Assembly: GCA_023408815.1 (NCBI GenBank)
Contig: JAEYJO010000047.1
Coordinates: forward strand, 62,001 to 126,000
Length of the DNA: 64,000 nt
Direction: 5' to 3'
From: Bacillota bacterium
GTDB taxonomy: Bacteria; Bacillota; Clostridia; Lachnospirales; Lachnospiraceae
Of this stretch, positions 43,156 to 51,154 are shown one piece after another. Numbering within the stretch: position 1 is the first letter of the stretch; each line of letters begins with the position of its first letter. The notes under the pieces are model-generated. The model worked only from the letters and a program-made list of their open reading frames with translations. It searched no databases and had not been told where the DNA came from. The position numbers were made by a program, and so were the translations under genes.

Positions 43156-43524
43156 CTATTCATTTCTTTCTTCGTCATCCGCAGATTCATCGGATTTGTC
43201 CGGGTCTTCCGAGGCATCGCCCATACTGTCTGTATCCATAGCTCCGCCCACGTATCTCCCGGTAGACAGAGCGCGGAGTGAATGTACAATTAAAAATACA
43301 GCAATAATGCTGAATACGACCATTGCTATAATGAAGAATACCAATTCTGTTCCCGCATATTTTTCATTTACGCCTTTAAGAGAATATACGATGTAAACTA
43401 AATAGGCGGCGACCAATAGACGAATCGTCAAGGAAAGCCTTGTGGGCAAATAGCCCGTTTTCTTCTTTCCCTCGTATCCTTCTTTATTTGTGCTTACTTC
43501 TCCGTTTCCATTCCTGTCACTCAT
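43156..43524 (-). CDS. Small membrane protein of unknown function
   Basis: I do not recognise the family. Start at 43524 has ggagg 10 bases upstream; the frame continues further upstream without a better start. The 122-residue product has a charged N-terminus, two membrane helices (about 27-50 and 58-80) and an acidic C-terminal tail rich in Asp, Glu and Ser. It stands divergently from the DUF885 peptidase gene, 213 bases apart, so the two may share a regulatory region. No catalytic motif is visible. Confidence 0.65.
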   Translation of the reverse strand: MSDRNGNGEVSTNKEGYEGKKKTGYLPTRLSLTIRLLVAAYLVYIVYSLKGVNEKYAGTELVFFIIAMVVFSIIAVFLIVHSLRALSTGRYVGGAMDTDSMGDASEDPDKSDESADDEERNE

Positions 43525-43737
43525 TTGACTTATTCCTCCGTCTCTTTTATAGTTTTTACTTTCACTTTTTAGTACAATTCTGTTACTTTTTACGGTGAAA
43601 ACTTCGTTTCCATTGTTATTTATGTGTATCATAAGATACATTATACTTCCTGTCAATTATTTTCCAAAACAGGGGGTTCAATACATCTTTCCTTCTAGGC
43701 TGTCATATATTCTAAAAAACGGCATCAGGTACTTTCT

Positions 43738-45588
43738 TTGAAAAAGTTCATGAACCTTCATTTTTCCAATAAACGCAAGGCGGCGATTTTTTCCTCTTTC
43801 GCATTACTGCTCCTTGCAGGCTCCTTTTCCTTTTTCTCCACCAAGGATTCCCGATCCTTCCAGAATTTCGCCAAGGACTTCTTCGTCTCAGAGCTGACGG
43901 CAAATACCTTGAATATGCACTATACTGTAGCAACGCCTTCTTCCTTTGGCATAGACTCCTACGAGTCTGTCCTTCCGTTTTACTCCAAGGAAGATAAAGA
44001 GGCTTCCCTGCAGGAAATAATTACTTCTTTGGAGCGTCTGTATTCTCTCGATGATTCCAAATTAAATGAACAGGATGCTTATACTTATCGACTGCTAGTC
44101 CCCTATCTGGAAAATGAGAAGACTGGTATTTCTCTATATTATTATTCTGCTCCGCTCTCTCCCTCCTCAGGAATGCAGTCGCAGCTTCCTATTCTGCTTG
44201 CAGAATATACTTTCAGGAACAAAAGGGATGTGGATGACTATCTGGCGCTCCTGGACCAGACCGATACTTATTTCGAGGGCATTGCTCAGTACCTTAAGGA
44301 GCAGTCCGCAGAAGGACTTTTTATGCCCGATTATTCCGTAGATAAAGTCATAGAGCAATGCGATACGATCATGGATGAATCCTCCCTTTCACAAGGTACC
44401 CATTTCCTAAATACAACCTTCGAGGAAAGGCTGGCTTCCCTGCTCTCCTCCGGTGCAATTTCAGAGGAGGAAAAACAGTATTATATATCCCAGAACAATA
44501 GGCTGCTTACTACCGTCATGCTCCCTGCCTATCAAAAGCTGGGAGATGAGCTGATCCTGTTAAAGGGCAGCGGAAAGAACGAAAACGGCCTGTATTATTA
44601 TCCGGACGGACGTGAGTATTATAAATATATCCTGCGTTCCCACACCGCCTCCTATCGAGATATTGACAGCATCAAGGCGCTGCTTTTCCAGGATTTCAAT
44701 GATAATTTCGACTCTATGTACGCCCTTTTACAGAGCGAGCCTTCTATTCTGACCGCACAGGAGGCATCCAGCGTCTCGTTTCGTTTCGAAGAACCTTCCG
44801 ATATGCTGAAAAGTCTCCAGCAAATGATGCAGGAGGACTTCCCCGCCTTATCCGAAGCTTCGCAGGGAGGAGAACTGCCCATCTGTACAATAAAGTCTAT
44901 TTCAAAAAATCTGGAGGAATATAGCAGCCCCGCTTTCTATCTCACTCCGCCTTTGGACGACATAAGAGAAAATGTGATATACATCAACCAGAAAAATAAC
45001 GACGGGGGCGTGGAACTTTACACAACACTCGCCCACGAAGGCTATCCCGGCCACCTGTACCAGACAGTTTACTCTCAGTTATACTTCAATAAGACTGATG
45101 TAAATCCCATTCGTTCCCTTCTGTCCTACAGCGGCTATGCGGAAGGATGGGCGATGTATGTAGAGCTTATGGCCTATGATTATGCGAAGGCTCTTATGAA
45201 GGATACGAATCCGGACGCAGAGGCGCTTTATGAATCCTATAAGCTGGACCGCCAGATACAGCTTTGCCTCTATTCCTTATTGGACATTGCCATTCACTAC
45301 GAAGGAGCAAATTATAAGCAGGTACACAAAATATTATCCACCATCGGAATCTCCAACGTCTCCACTACAAGAGCGATTTATGAGTATATCGTGGAGGAAC
45401 CGGGCACTTATTTGAAATATTATTTGGGATACTTGGAAGTTCTGGAATTAAAGAAAGAAGCGCAGCGGCTATGGGGAAATGACTACAGCGAATACCGCTT
45501 CCACAAGTTTTATCTGGAAAATGGCCCTGCCGATTTCACCAATCTGAAATTGCAGCTGGAAAAAAATAAGGATACGAAAAAATCTTAA
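43738..45588 (+). CDS. DUF885-family metallopeptidase, membrane-anchored or secreted
   Basis: The only complete plus-strand gene. Length 616 residues if the TTG at 43738 is used; an ATG four codons later (43750) is equally possible. An N-terminal hydrophobic helix (about 14-33) without clear cleavage site suggests a membrane anchor with the body outside. The C-terminal half has 'TLAHEGYPGHLYQ', an HExxxGH-type zinc site of the DUF885 family, and a downstream 'SGYAEGWAMYVE' whose Glu could be a further ligand. It probably trims peptides for the Opp importer encoded convergently. The stop overlaps the end of the convergent small membrane gene by four bases. Confidence 0.85.
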   Translation: MKKFMNLHFSNKRKAAIFSSFALLLLAGSFSFFSTKDSRSFQNFAKDFFVSELTANTLNMHYTVATPSSFGIDSYESVLPFYSKEDKEASLQEIITSLERLYSLDDSKLNEQDAYTYRLLVPYLENEKTGISLYYYSAPLSPSSGMQSQLPILLAEYTFRNKRDVDDYLALLDQTDTYFEGIAQYLKEQSAEGLFMPDYSVDKVIEQCDTIMDESSLSQGTHFLNTTFEERLASLLSSGAISEEEKQYYISQNNRLLTTVMLPAYQKLGDELILLKGSGKNENGLYYYPDGREYYKYILRSHTASYRDIDSIKALLFQDFNDNFDSMYALLQSEPSILTAQEASSVSFRFEEPSDMLKSLQQMMQEDFPALSEASQGGELPICTIKSISKNLEEYSSPAFYLTPPLDDIRENVIYINQKNNDGGVELYTTLAHEGYPGHLYQTVYSQLYFNKTDVNPIRSLLSYSGYAEGWAMYVELMAYDYAKALMKDTNPDAEALYESYKLDRQIQLCLYSLLDIAIHYEGANYKQVHKILSTIGISNVSTTRAIYEYIVEEPGTYLKYYLGYLEVLELKKEAQRLWGNDYSEYRFHKFYLENGPADFTNLKLQLEKNKDTKKS

Positions 45589-45902
45589 AACCATACATAG
45601 ATACAAAACAGTAAAAAGAGAAAAATTGCGAAAAGAAATACTCCCCCTATAAAAAGGGCCGCGAGCACGGAATTAACAATAAGTCGTCTCGTTTCCTTGG
45701 GACTGAGTATTTCCTCGTTTGCAAATTGAGAAGCTCCGGAGTCGGAAACTTGCCCCGAATTGGCAGAAGAATCGCCGGAAGGCCTCAGGTCTTCCGGTTT
45801 CTTCACATACCACGGCATACCGTCTATATTCATGTTTGCCACAGTAATATCTTCGTACTGCTTTAGTTCTTCCTTTTTCTCGTCTCTGCTTTTTTTACCC
45901 AT
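45585..45902 (-). CDS. Small single-pass membrane protein after oppF
   Basis: A 105-residue protein I cannot assign to a family. It has a charged start (residues 1-20), a motif 'MNIDGMPWYVKKPEDLRP' in the middle, a Ser/Gly-rich linker and one long C-terminal membrane helix (about 75-103). It lies 33 bases downstream of oppF on the same strand, so it is probably the last gene of the opp operon. A role in assembling or tuning the transporter is a guess from position. It overlaps the tail of the convergent DUF885 gene by four bases. Confidence 0.65.
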   Translation of the reverse strand: MGKKSRDEKKEELKQYEDITVANMNIDGMPWYVKKPEDLRPSGDSSANSGQVSDSGASQFANEEILSPKETRRLIVNSVLAALFIGGVFLFAIFLFLLFCIYVWF

Positions 45903-45935
45903 AATTTATATTACTCACCGTTTTCATCGAATTAA

Positions 45936-46946
45936 TCAATTATATAGATGACATTTTACCATATGGCCGTTTCCCATATCCTTGGTCACCGGTTCCTGCG
46001 TCTTGCAAATTTCCATGCAGTCTTTACATCTCGTATGGAACTTGCAGCCTGCCGGAGGATTGGCCGGAGAAGGGATACTTCCCTCTAAGATAATGCGGTT
46101 CCGCTTCATGTCCGGGTCAGGTACGGGAATAGCACTGAAAAGAGCTTTCGTATAGGGGTGCAGAGGATTCGCAAAAATATCCTCCGTAGCGCCGGTCTCT
46201 ACGATACTGCCAAGGTACATAACGCCCACGGTATCCGATATATGCTCCACCACTGATAAATCGTGGGAGATGAACAGATACGTCAGACCGAATTCTTCCT
46301 GCAAATCCTTTAACAAGTTGATGATCTGAGCCTGAATGGACACGTCCAGCGCGGATACCGGCTCATCGCATACGATGAACTCAGGATTCAGTGCCAACGC
46401 TCTGGCGATACAGATTCTCTGCCTTTGTCCGCCCGAAAATTCATGAGGGTACCGATCCTTATGATAGGTCTGCAGACCACAGGAAGCCATAATCTTCGTT
46501 ACATATTCATCCAGCTCGTTTTTAGGCACGAGCTTGTGTTCTCTAACCGCCTCTCCGATAATCTCACCTACGGGAAGTCTCGGGGAAAGGCTGGAATATG
46601 GATCTTGAAAAATAATCTGCATCTTAGGACGAAGGGCGCGCAGCCCTCTCTTGTTAAGGGAGTAGATGTCCGTTCCTGCAAACAGAACTTCTCCATCCGT
46701 CTTATCTATAAGGCGGAGAAGCGTTCTTCCTGTGGTGGATTTGCCGCAACCGGACTCCCCTACTAATCCCATAGTGGTTCCCCTTTTAATGGAAAAAGAT
46801 ACGTCGTCCACCGCCTTCACCTGTCCTACTACCTTGGAAAAGACACCGCCTTTTATTGGAAAATACTTCTTCAGATGAGAAACTTCCAAAATGTTATCGT
46901 CGTGTTTCAGAGGTTCATAAGCCGTTTCTTTTAAAACCGTATTCAT
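45936..46946 (-). CDS. oppF: Oligopeptide ABC transporter ATPase OppF
   Basis: The 336-residue protein has Walker A 'GESGCGKST' (about 55-63), signature 'FSGGQRQRICIARAL', Walker B 'FIVCDEPVSALD' and H-loop 'FISHDLS'. The C-terminal oligopeptide-type extension has the cysteine cluster 'CKFHTRCKDCMEIC', which binds an iron-sulfur cluster in related Opp/Dpp ATPases. It pairs with OppD to power peptide import. Two bases separate it from oppD, and gaaggaggg lies just upstream of the ATG. Confidence 0.95.
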   Translation of the reverse strand: MNTVLKETAYEPLKHDDNILEVSHLKKYFPIKGGVFSKVVGQVKAVDDVSFSIKRGTTMGLVGESGCGKSTTGRTLLRLIDKTDGEVLFAGTDIYSLNKRGLRALRPKMQIIFQDPYSSLSPRLPVGEIIGEAVREHKLVPKNELDEYVTKIMASCGLQTYHKDRYPHEFSGGQRQRICIARALALNPEFIVCDEPVSALDVSIQAQIINLLKDLQEEFGLTYLFISHDLSVVEHISDTVGVMYLGSIVETGATEDIFANPLHPYTKALFSAIPVPDPDMKRNRIILEGSIPSPANPPAGCKFHTRCKDCMEICKTQEPVTKDMGNGHMVKCHLYN

Positions 46947-46948
46947 TC

Positions 46949-48136
46949 TTATTGTCCCTCCTTCATTTCGTTCTTTTTATTGCTGACCATACCTTCCTCA
47001 TAGAGGTAACAGTTCACCATGTGGGTTGAACTAAGCGATGTCTGCCCGGGATACTTGCCCATGCAGGCCTCCACGCTTTTCTCGCATCGATCCCTGAAAT
47101 AACAGTAATCCGGCATATTGACCGGGTTGGGCACCTTACCGGGAATGCTGTAAAGACGGTCGATTTCTTTCCCCACCACCGGCTTGGATGCCATAAGCCC
47201 TACGGTATAAGGGTGCTTGGGAGAATTGAAAATTTCTTGAACAGTCCCCTGCTCCACCACGCGGCCGGCATACATGACTACGACGTAGTCCGCCATCTCC
47301 GCAATTACGCCCAGGTCATGGGTGATCAGCATAATGCTGGAATTAATCTTGTCCTTTAACCCGCGCAGAAGATCGAGAATCTGCGCCTGAATCGTCACAT
47401 CCAATGCTGTAGTCGGCTCGTCCGCTATGATGAGTCTGGGGTTGCACGCCAGTCCCATAGCGATACAAATTCTCTGCCGCATACCGCCGGACAGCTCGTG
47501 AGGATACATTTTATACACGCCCTCGCTGTTGGCAATCCCTACCAGCTCCAGCATCTCTATCGTACGTCTCTTCACTTCCTCTTTGCTCATTTGAGGATTG
47601 TGAAGCGCGATGACCTCATCCACCTGCAAACCGATACGGAATACCGGATTGAGGCTCGTCATCGGTTCCTGAAATATCATGGACATGTAGTTGCCGCGAA
47701 GCTTCTGCATCGTCTCCATAGGCGCATTCACTACGTTAATAGCCCGTTCCCCGGTATTGAAACGAATCTCACCTGCTACAGTCTGCCCCTGAGGGCGCTG
47801 TACGAGCTGCATCAGAGAAAGACTGGTCACTGATTTTCCGCAGCCGGATTCTCCTACAATGCCTACCGTCTTGCCTTGCGGCACGTCGAAAGAAACGCCG
47901 TCAACGGATTTAACCGTTCCGATATCGGTGAAGAAATAGGTATGCACGTTATCGAATTCCACAACATTATCAGGATTCTTCATCTTTGTCACATACTCTT
48001 CTTCGGGAATGTGCTTACGTTTACGCTTCTTCTCTATTTCATCTGTTATTCTCTTATTTTCTTTCGATATCGCGCTGGATTCCCTGGCAGAGATATAGTT
48101 TGCGTCCTTTATTTTTACTTTGCTAAAAAAGCCCAT
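46949..48136 (-). CDS. oppD: Oligopeptide ABC transporter ATPase OppD
   Basis: The 395-residue protein has Walker A 'GESGCGKSV', signature 'LSGGMRQRICIAMGL', Walker B 'LIIADEPTTALD', H-loop 'LITHDLG' and the C-terminal 'CYFRDRCEKSVEAC' cysteine cluster. An unusual N-terminal extension of about 55 mostly charged residues comes before the first ATPase strand. Start at 48136 is chosen because aggtg is 6 bases upstream; a GTG three codons earlier is the alternative. It starts 9 bases after oppC stops. Confidence 0.95.
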   Translation of the reverse strand: MGFFSKVKIKDANYISARESSAISKENKRITDEIEKKRKRKHIPEEEYVTKMKNPDNVVEFDNVHTYFFTDIGTVKSVDGVSFDVPQGKTVGIVGESGCGKSVTSLSLMQLVQRPQGQTVAGEIRFNTGERAINVVNAPMETMQKLRGNYMSMIFQEPMTSLNPVFRIGLQVDEVIALHNPQMSKEEVKRRTIEMLELVGIANSEGVYKMYPHELSGGMRQRICIAMGLACNPRLIIADEPTTALDVTIQAQILDLLRGLKDKINSSIMLITHDLGVIAEMADYVVVMYAGRVVEQGTVQEIFNSPKHPYTVGLMASKPVVGKEIDRLYSIPGKVPNPVNMPDYCYFRDRCEKSVEACMGKYPGQTSLSSTHMVNCYLYEEGMVSNKKNEMKEGQ

Positions 48137-48145
48137 CTGCCTCAC

Positions 48146-49906
48146 CTACCTTTTCATCTTCGGGTCAAACGCATCTCTAAGCCCATCGCCGACAAAGTTA
48201 AATCCAAGCACCGTAATCAATATGAGGAACCCTGCCGGAATCCATACATACCAGTAATTCGTCATAACAAATATATCGTTTACGGAATTGATGATATTAC
48301 CCCATGACGCGTAAGGGAACTTTACACCAATCCCTAGAAAACTTAATGTGGCCTCCATAATAATGACCTCACCCAGCCCCATAGTTGCGATAACGATGAG
48401 ATTAGGGATTACATTAGGAATCAAATGCTTGAATATTCTTCTGGACACACGGATTCCCGTAGCTTCTGTTGCCGTCATAAACTCCTGCTCTCTGAAGGAA
48501 AGAATCTGTCCGCGCACCATTCTTGCAATAGGGGGCCAGTTAATCAGTCCCAAAATCGCACAGAGCAAATAGATACGAATTCTGGGATCGACCTGGTAAT
48601 AATCCATAATAGAGCCAACAATAATGTATAAGGGCATCGCCGGAATACAAATAACGATATCCACCACACGCATAAGGATGGTATCAATCCATTTCCCGAA
48701 GTATCCCGCTATGCCACCGATGACCACTCCGAATAAAATCTCGATAGCAATCGCCACAAAGCCGATCAGCAGGGAGATTCGACCGCCATACATTAGTCTC
48801 GTTATCACGTCCATACCGTGTCCGTCGGTTCCCAACAGATGCGCTTGACTGGGCGCAGCAAAATCGTCGTTGAGCTGCGTCATCTGCTCCGAACGAATCT
48901 TGTATTCATTTCCCTTTGTCTCAATCTTATAGTGTATGCTGTCACTGCCATCCGCCGCATATTCCACAGAGACCTCGTTGGCAAGCACTGCCTCCTGCAC
49001 TGCTCTGATAAATGACAAAGAAAGTGCTTCGCTGCCTACGGGCCGCACCGCATAAGAGGAAATAATCGCATAGTCTTCTCCATTCATGCTTATAAAGCCA
49101 GTACTTTCTCCCGCCTCCAGCTCGTACGTATATCCGTCCGCGCTAAAGGAGGATGCTTGATCATTAAAAGCTTTCTCAGCGTTTAACTTAAATTCATAGG
49201 AAAGTGCTGTCCCACCTTGTGCACTGAATACTTTCTTGCTTGCCAGAGCCGTTCTGTCCATTATGGAAATAGCACTTTCTTTCCCATTTTTCACGATATG
49301 ATAAGAAACTCCCTCGGCTTCGAAACTATCCTCTCCTGCCGCAACAGCCGCCTCATATCCATTCTTCATCGCTTCTGATACGGCGCCGCCTTCTTCTACC
49401 GAAGCAAAACTGCTCTTACCCTTTACAGTCAGCACGTTGGCCACCGGAGAAAGCTGTGCAACCTGATACAAATCTTCATCTTCTTTTAAGAGAGAGTAAG
49501 TCACATCCTTTGCTTCAAAGGTAGTCTCTCCATTATTGACTGCCAGAATCATTTTCGCTCCGGCAATAGAGGGGAAATCCTTCCCTTCCGCACTGGTATA
49601 TAAAAAAACCGTATTCTCCGCCATCATAGCGAAATCCTTCATAATAACATCTTTTTTCCTGAAAACCTGTGACTCCCCATAAGGAGTAAGCATCCCGCCA
49701 ATAAAAGCAAAGGAGAACATCGTTACCAGAATGACAAGTCCCGCCATGGCCAACTTGTTTCTAAAAAAACGTTTAGCCACCAACGTACCCGGCGATAATA
49801 CCTTTACTCTTTGCTCATCGTCCAACGCTCCGGAGGTACTGATATTTTGATTCTGTTTCAAATCTGCCTGAACATCTTTATCCTGCATATTATTATCTTC
49901 GCTCAT
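48146..49906 (-). CDS. oppC: Oligopeptide ABC transporter permease OppC with large extracellular insert
   Basis: At 586 residues it is nearly twice the usual OppC length (about 300). After a charged cytoplasmic N-terminus and first helix (about 52-73), a roughly 275-residue segment (about 78-352) precedes the standard core. The core starts at 'HLLGTDGHGMDVITRLMYGG' and runs through five more helices with the EAA loop 'TATEATGIRVSRRIFKHLIP'. The insert must lie outside the cell. It shows four diverged repeats with a Phe/Val-Ser-x-Glu-like strand and a Tyr strand, starting near 123, 187, 247 and 306. It lies 13 bases after oppB. Ribosome site aggagg. Confidence 0.92.
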   Translation of the reverse strand: MSEDNNMQDKDVQADLKQNQNISTSGALDDEQRVKVLSPGTLVAKRFFRNKLAMAGLVILVTMFSFAFIGGMLTPYGESQVFRKKDVIMKDFAMMAENTVFLYTSAEGKDFPSIAGAKMILAVNNGETTFEAKDVTYSLLKEDEDLYQVAQLSPVANVLTVKGKSSFASVEEGGAVSEAMKNGYEAAVAAGEDSFEAEGVSYHIVKNGKESAISIMDRTALASKKVFSAQGGTALSYEFKLNAEKAFNDQASSFSADGYTYELEAGESTGFISMNGEDYAIISSYAVRPVGSEALSLSFIRAVQEAVLANEVSVEYAADGSDSIHYKIETKGNEYKIRSEQMTQLNDDFAAPSQAHLLGTDGHGMDVITRLMYGGRISLLIGFVAIAIEILFGVVIGGIAGYFGKWIDTILMRVVDIVICIPAMPLYIIVGSIMDYYQVDPRIRIYLLCAILGLINWPPIARMVRGQILSFREQEFMTATEATGIRVSRRIFKHLIPNVIPNLIVIATMGLGEVIIMEATLSFLGIGVKFPYASWGNIINSVNDIFVMTNYWYVWIPAGFLILITVLGFNFVGDGLRDAFDPKMKR

Positions 49907-49919
49907 TTCAGCCCTCCTC

Positions 49920-50906
49920 CTAATTTACTCTGACCCGGGGGTCTACTACTGCATACAAAATATCCGCAATCAGTGTTCCTAACAACGTCAGTATCGCAAG
50001 GAATACCATATAGAACATGGTAAACGGTACATCTCCTTGTGTCAGGCTCAAATAAGAGGTATATCCGATTCCGGGAATCTGAAATAAAGTCTCCGTAATC
50101 ATCGCACCGCCAAACAAGGTGGGAATCGTACTTCCAAGCAAGGTTACAATAGGGATGAGTATATTGCGGAACGCATGATAATTAATTACCCTGTTCTCAG
50201 AAAGCCCTTTGGCTCTTGCCGTACGAATATAGTCGGAATTAAGAACTTCAAGCATATTAGTCCGGGTATAGCGCATCAGGTTACCAATATTGACAATCGT
50301 AAGCGTAGCTACAGGCAGTATCAGATGCTTGCCCATATCCAGAACCTTCCCGAAGCTCGGAAGCTGCTCGTGCATACGCCCTACAATTCCATATAGATCG
50401 AACCAGCCCAGATTTATAGAAAATATCCATTTCAGCAAGGTGGCTATGAAGAAGGTAGGCAGCGATATGCCGATAAGTGCGAAGACCGTCACCGCATAAT
50501 CCGTCCTGCTATATTGCTTTCGAGCCGACAGAATACCGAGCGGAATAGCTATGATAACCTGAAAGATAAAGGATATACCCGACATGGCAAAGGAATACCA
50601 TATAACGTCTTTGAATTTCTCAGTAACAGGCTTGTTCCACACCCAAGAATCCCCGAACTCTCCCTTTACGGCGTTGGAAAGCCACTTCGCGTAACCCTGC
50701 AGTATATTTCCTTCCAGCCCGTAGGAGTTTGTCAACTGCTCCAACAGCTCCTCATAAGGCTTAGCTCCTGCCTTCTGAGACATCTGTCTTGCTTTTCCTT
50801 CCACATAGGAGGTAGGCAGGCAGCGTTCTATGGAATATATGATGAAAGAAACAAAAAACAGTATAACGATACTAAGTAACAGTCTTCTGATTAAAAACTT
50901 CTTCAT
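49920..50906 (-). CDS. oppB: Oligopeptide ABC transporter permease OppB
   Basis: The 328-residue protein has six membrane helices. An N-terminal helix (about 9-28) and an extracellular loop are followed by the BPD_transp core ('YSFAMSGISFIFQVIIAIPL'). The EAA loop 'YIRTARAKGLSENRVINYHA' contacts OppD/OppF. It forms the peptide channel with OppC. Size and order are normal. It is preceded by ggagg and lies 248 bases after oppA, across a region with a strong hairpin (51096-51124) and otherwise AT-rich sequence. Confidence 0.95.
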   Translation of the reverse strand: MKKFLIRRLLLSIVILFFVSFIIYSIERCLPTSYVEGKARQMSQKAGAKPYEELLEQLTNSYGLEGNILQGYAKWLSNAVKGEFGDSWVWNKPVTEKFKDVIWYSFAMSGISFIFQVIIAIPLGILSARKQYSRTDYAVTVFALIGISLPTFFIATLLKWIFSINLGWFDLYGIVGRMHEQLPSFGKVLDMGKHLILPVATLTIVNIGNLMRYTRTNMLEVLNSDYIRTARAKGLSENRVINYHAFRNILIPIVTLLGSTIPTLFGGAMITETLFQIPGIGYTSYLSLTQGDVPFTMFYMVFLAILTLLGTLIADILYAVVDPRVRVN

Positions 50907-51095
50907 TCCAAACCTCCAGCTTTCTTTTATCCCTTTTTTAATCCAAACTTTATGTCTTAATATAATATATATAAAAACATTTTAATCTATTTATTTCATA
51001 ATAAAAATATAAAATGTCTAAATTTCAACTTTAATACAAATTTATTTATCGCTTTAATTCGGTAAATCAATAAATCGAAAGATCATATTCATAAA

Positions 51096-51124
51096 CTGAG
51101 CCCGCCAATACCCAGCGGGCTCAG
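51096..51124 (-). terminator. Hairpin between oppA and oppB
   Basis: A perfect 10-bp stem (ctgagcccgc / gcgggctcag, 51096-51105 / 51115-51124) with a 9-base loop lies 31 bases past the oppA stop. The U-tract is weak, so partial termination giving more OppA than OppB-F is likely. Confidence 0.65.
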
Positions 51125-51154
51125 AATAAATATATCTTATTATTGTTATTGCAA

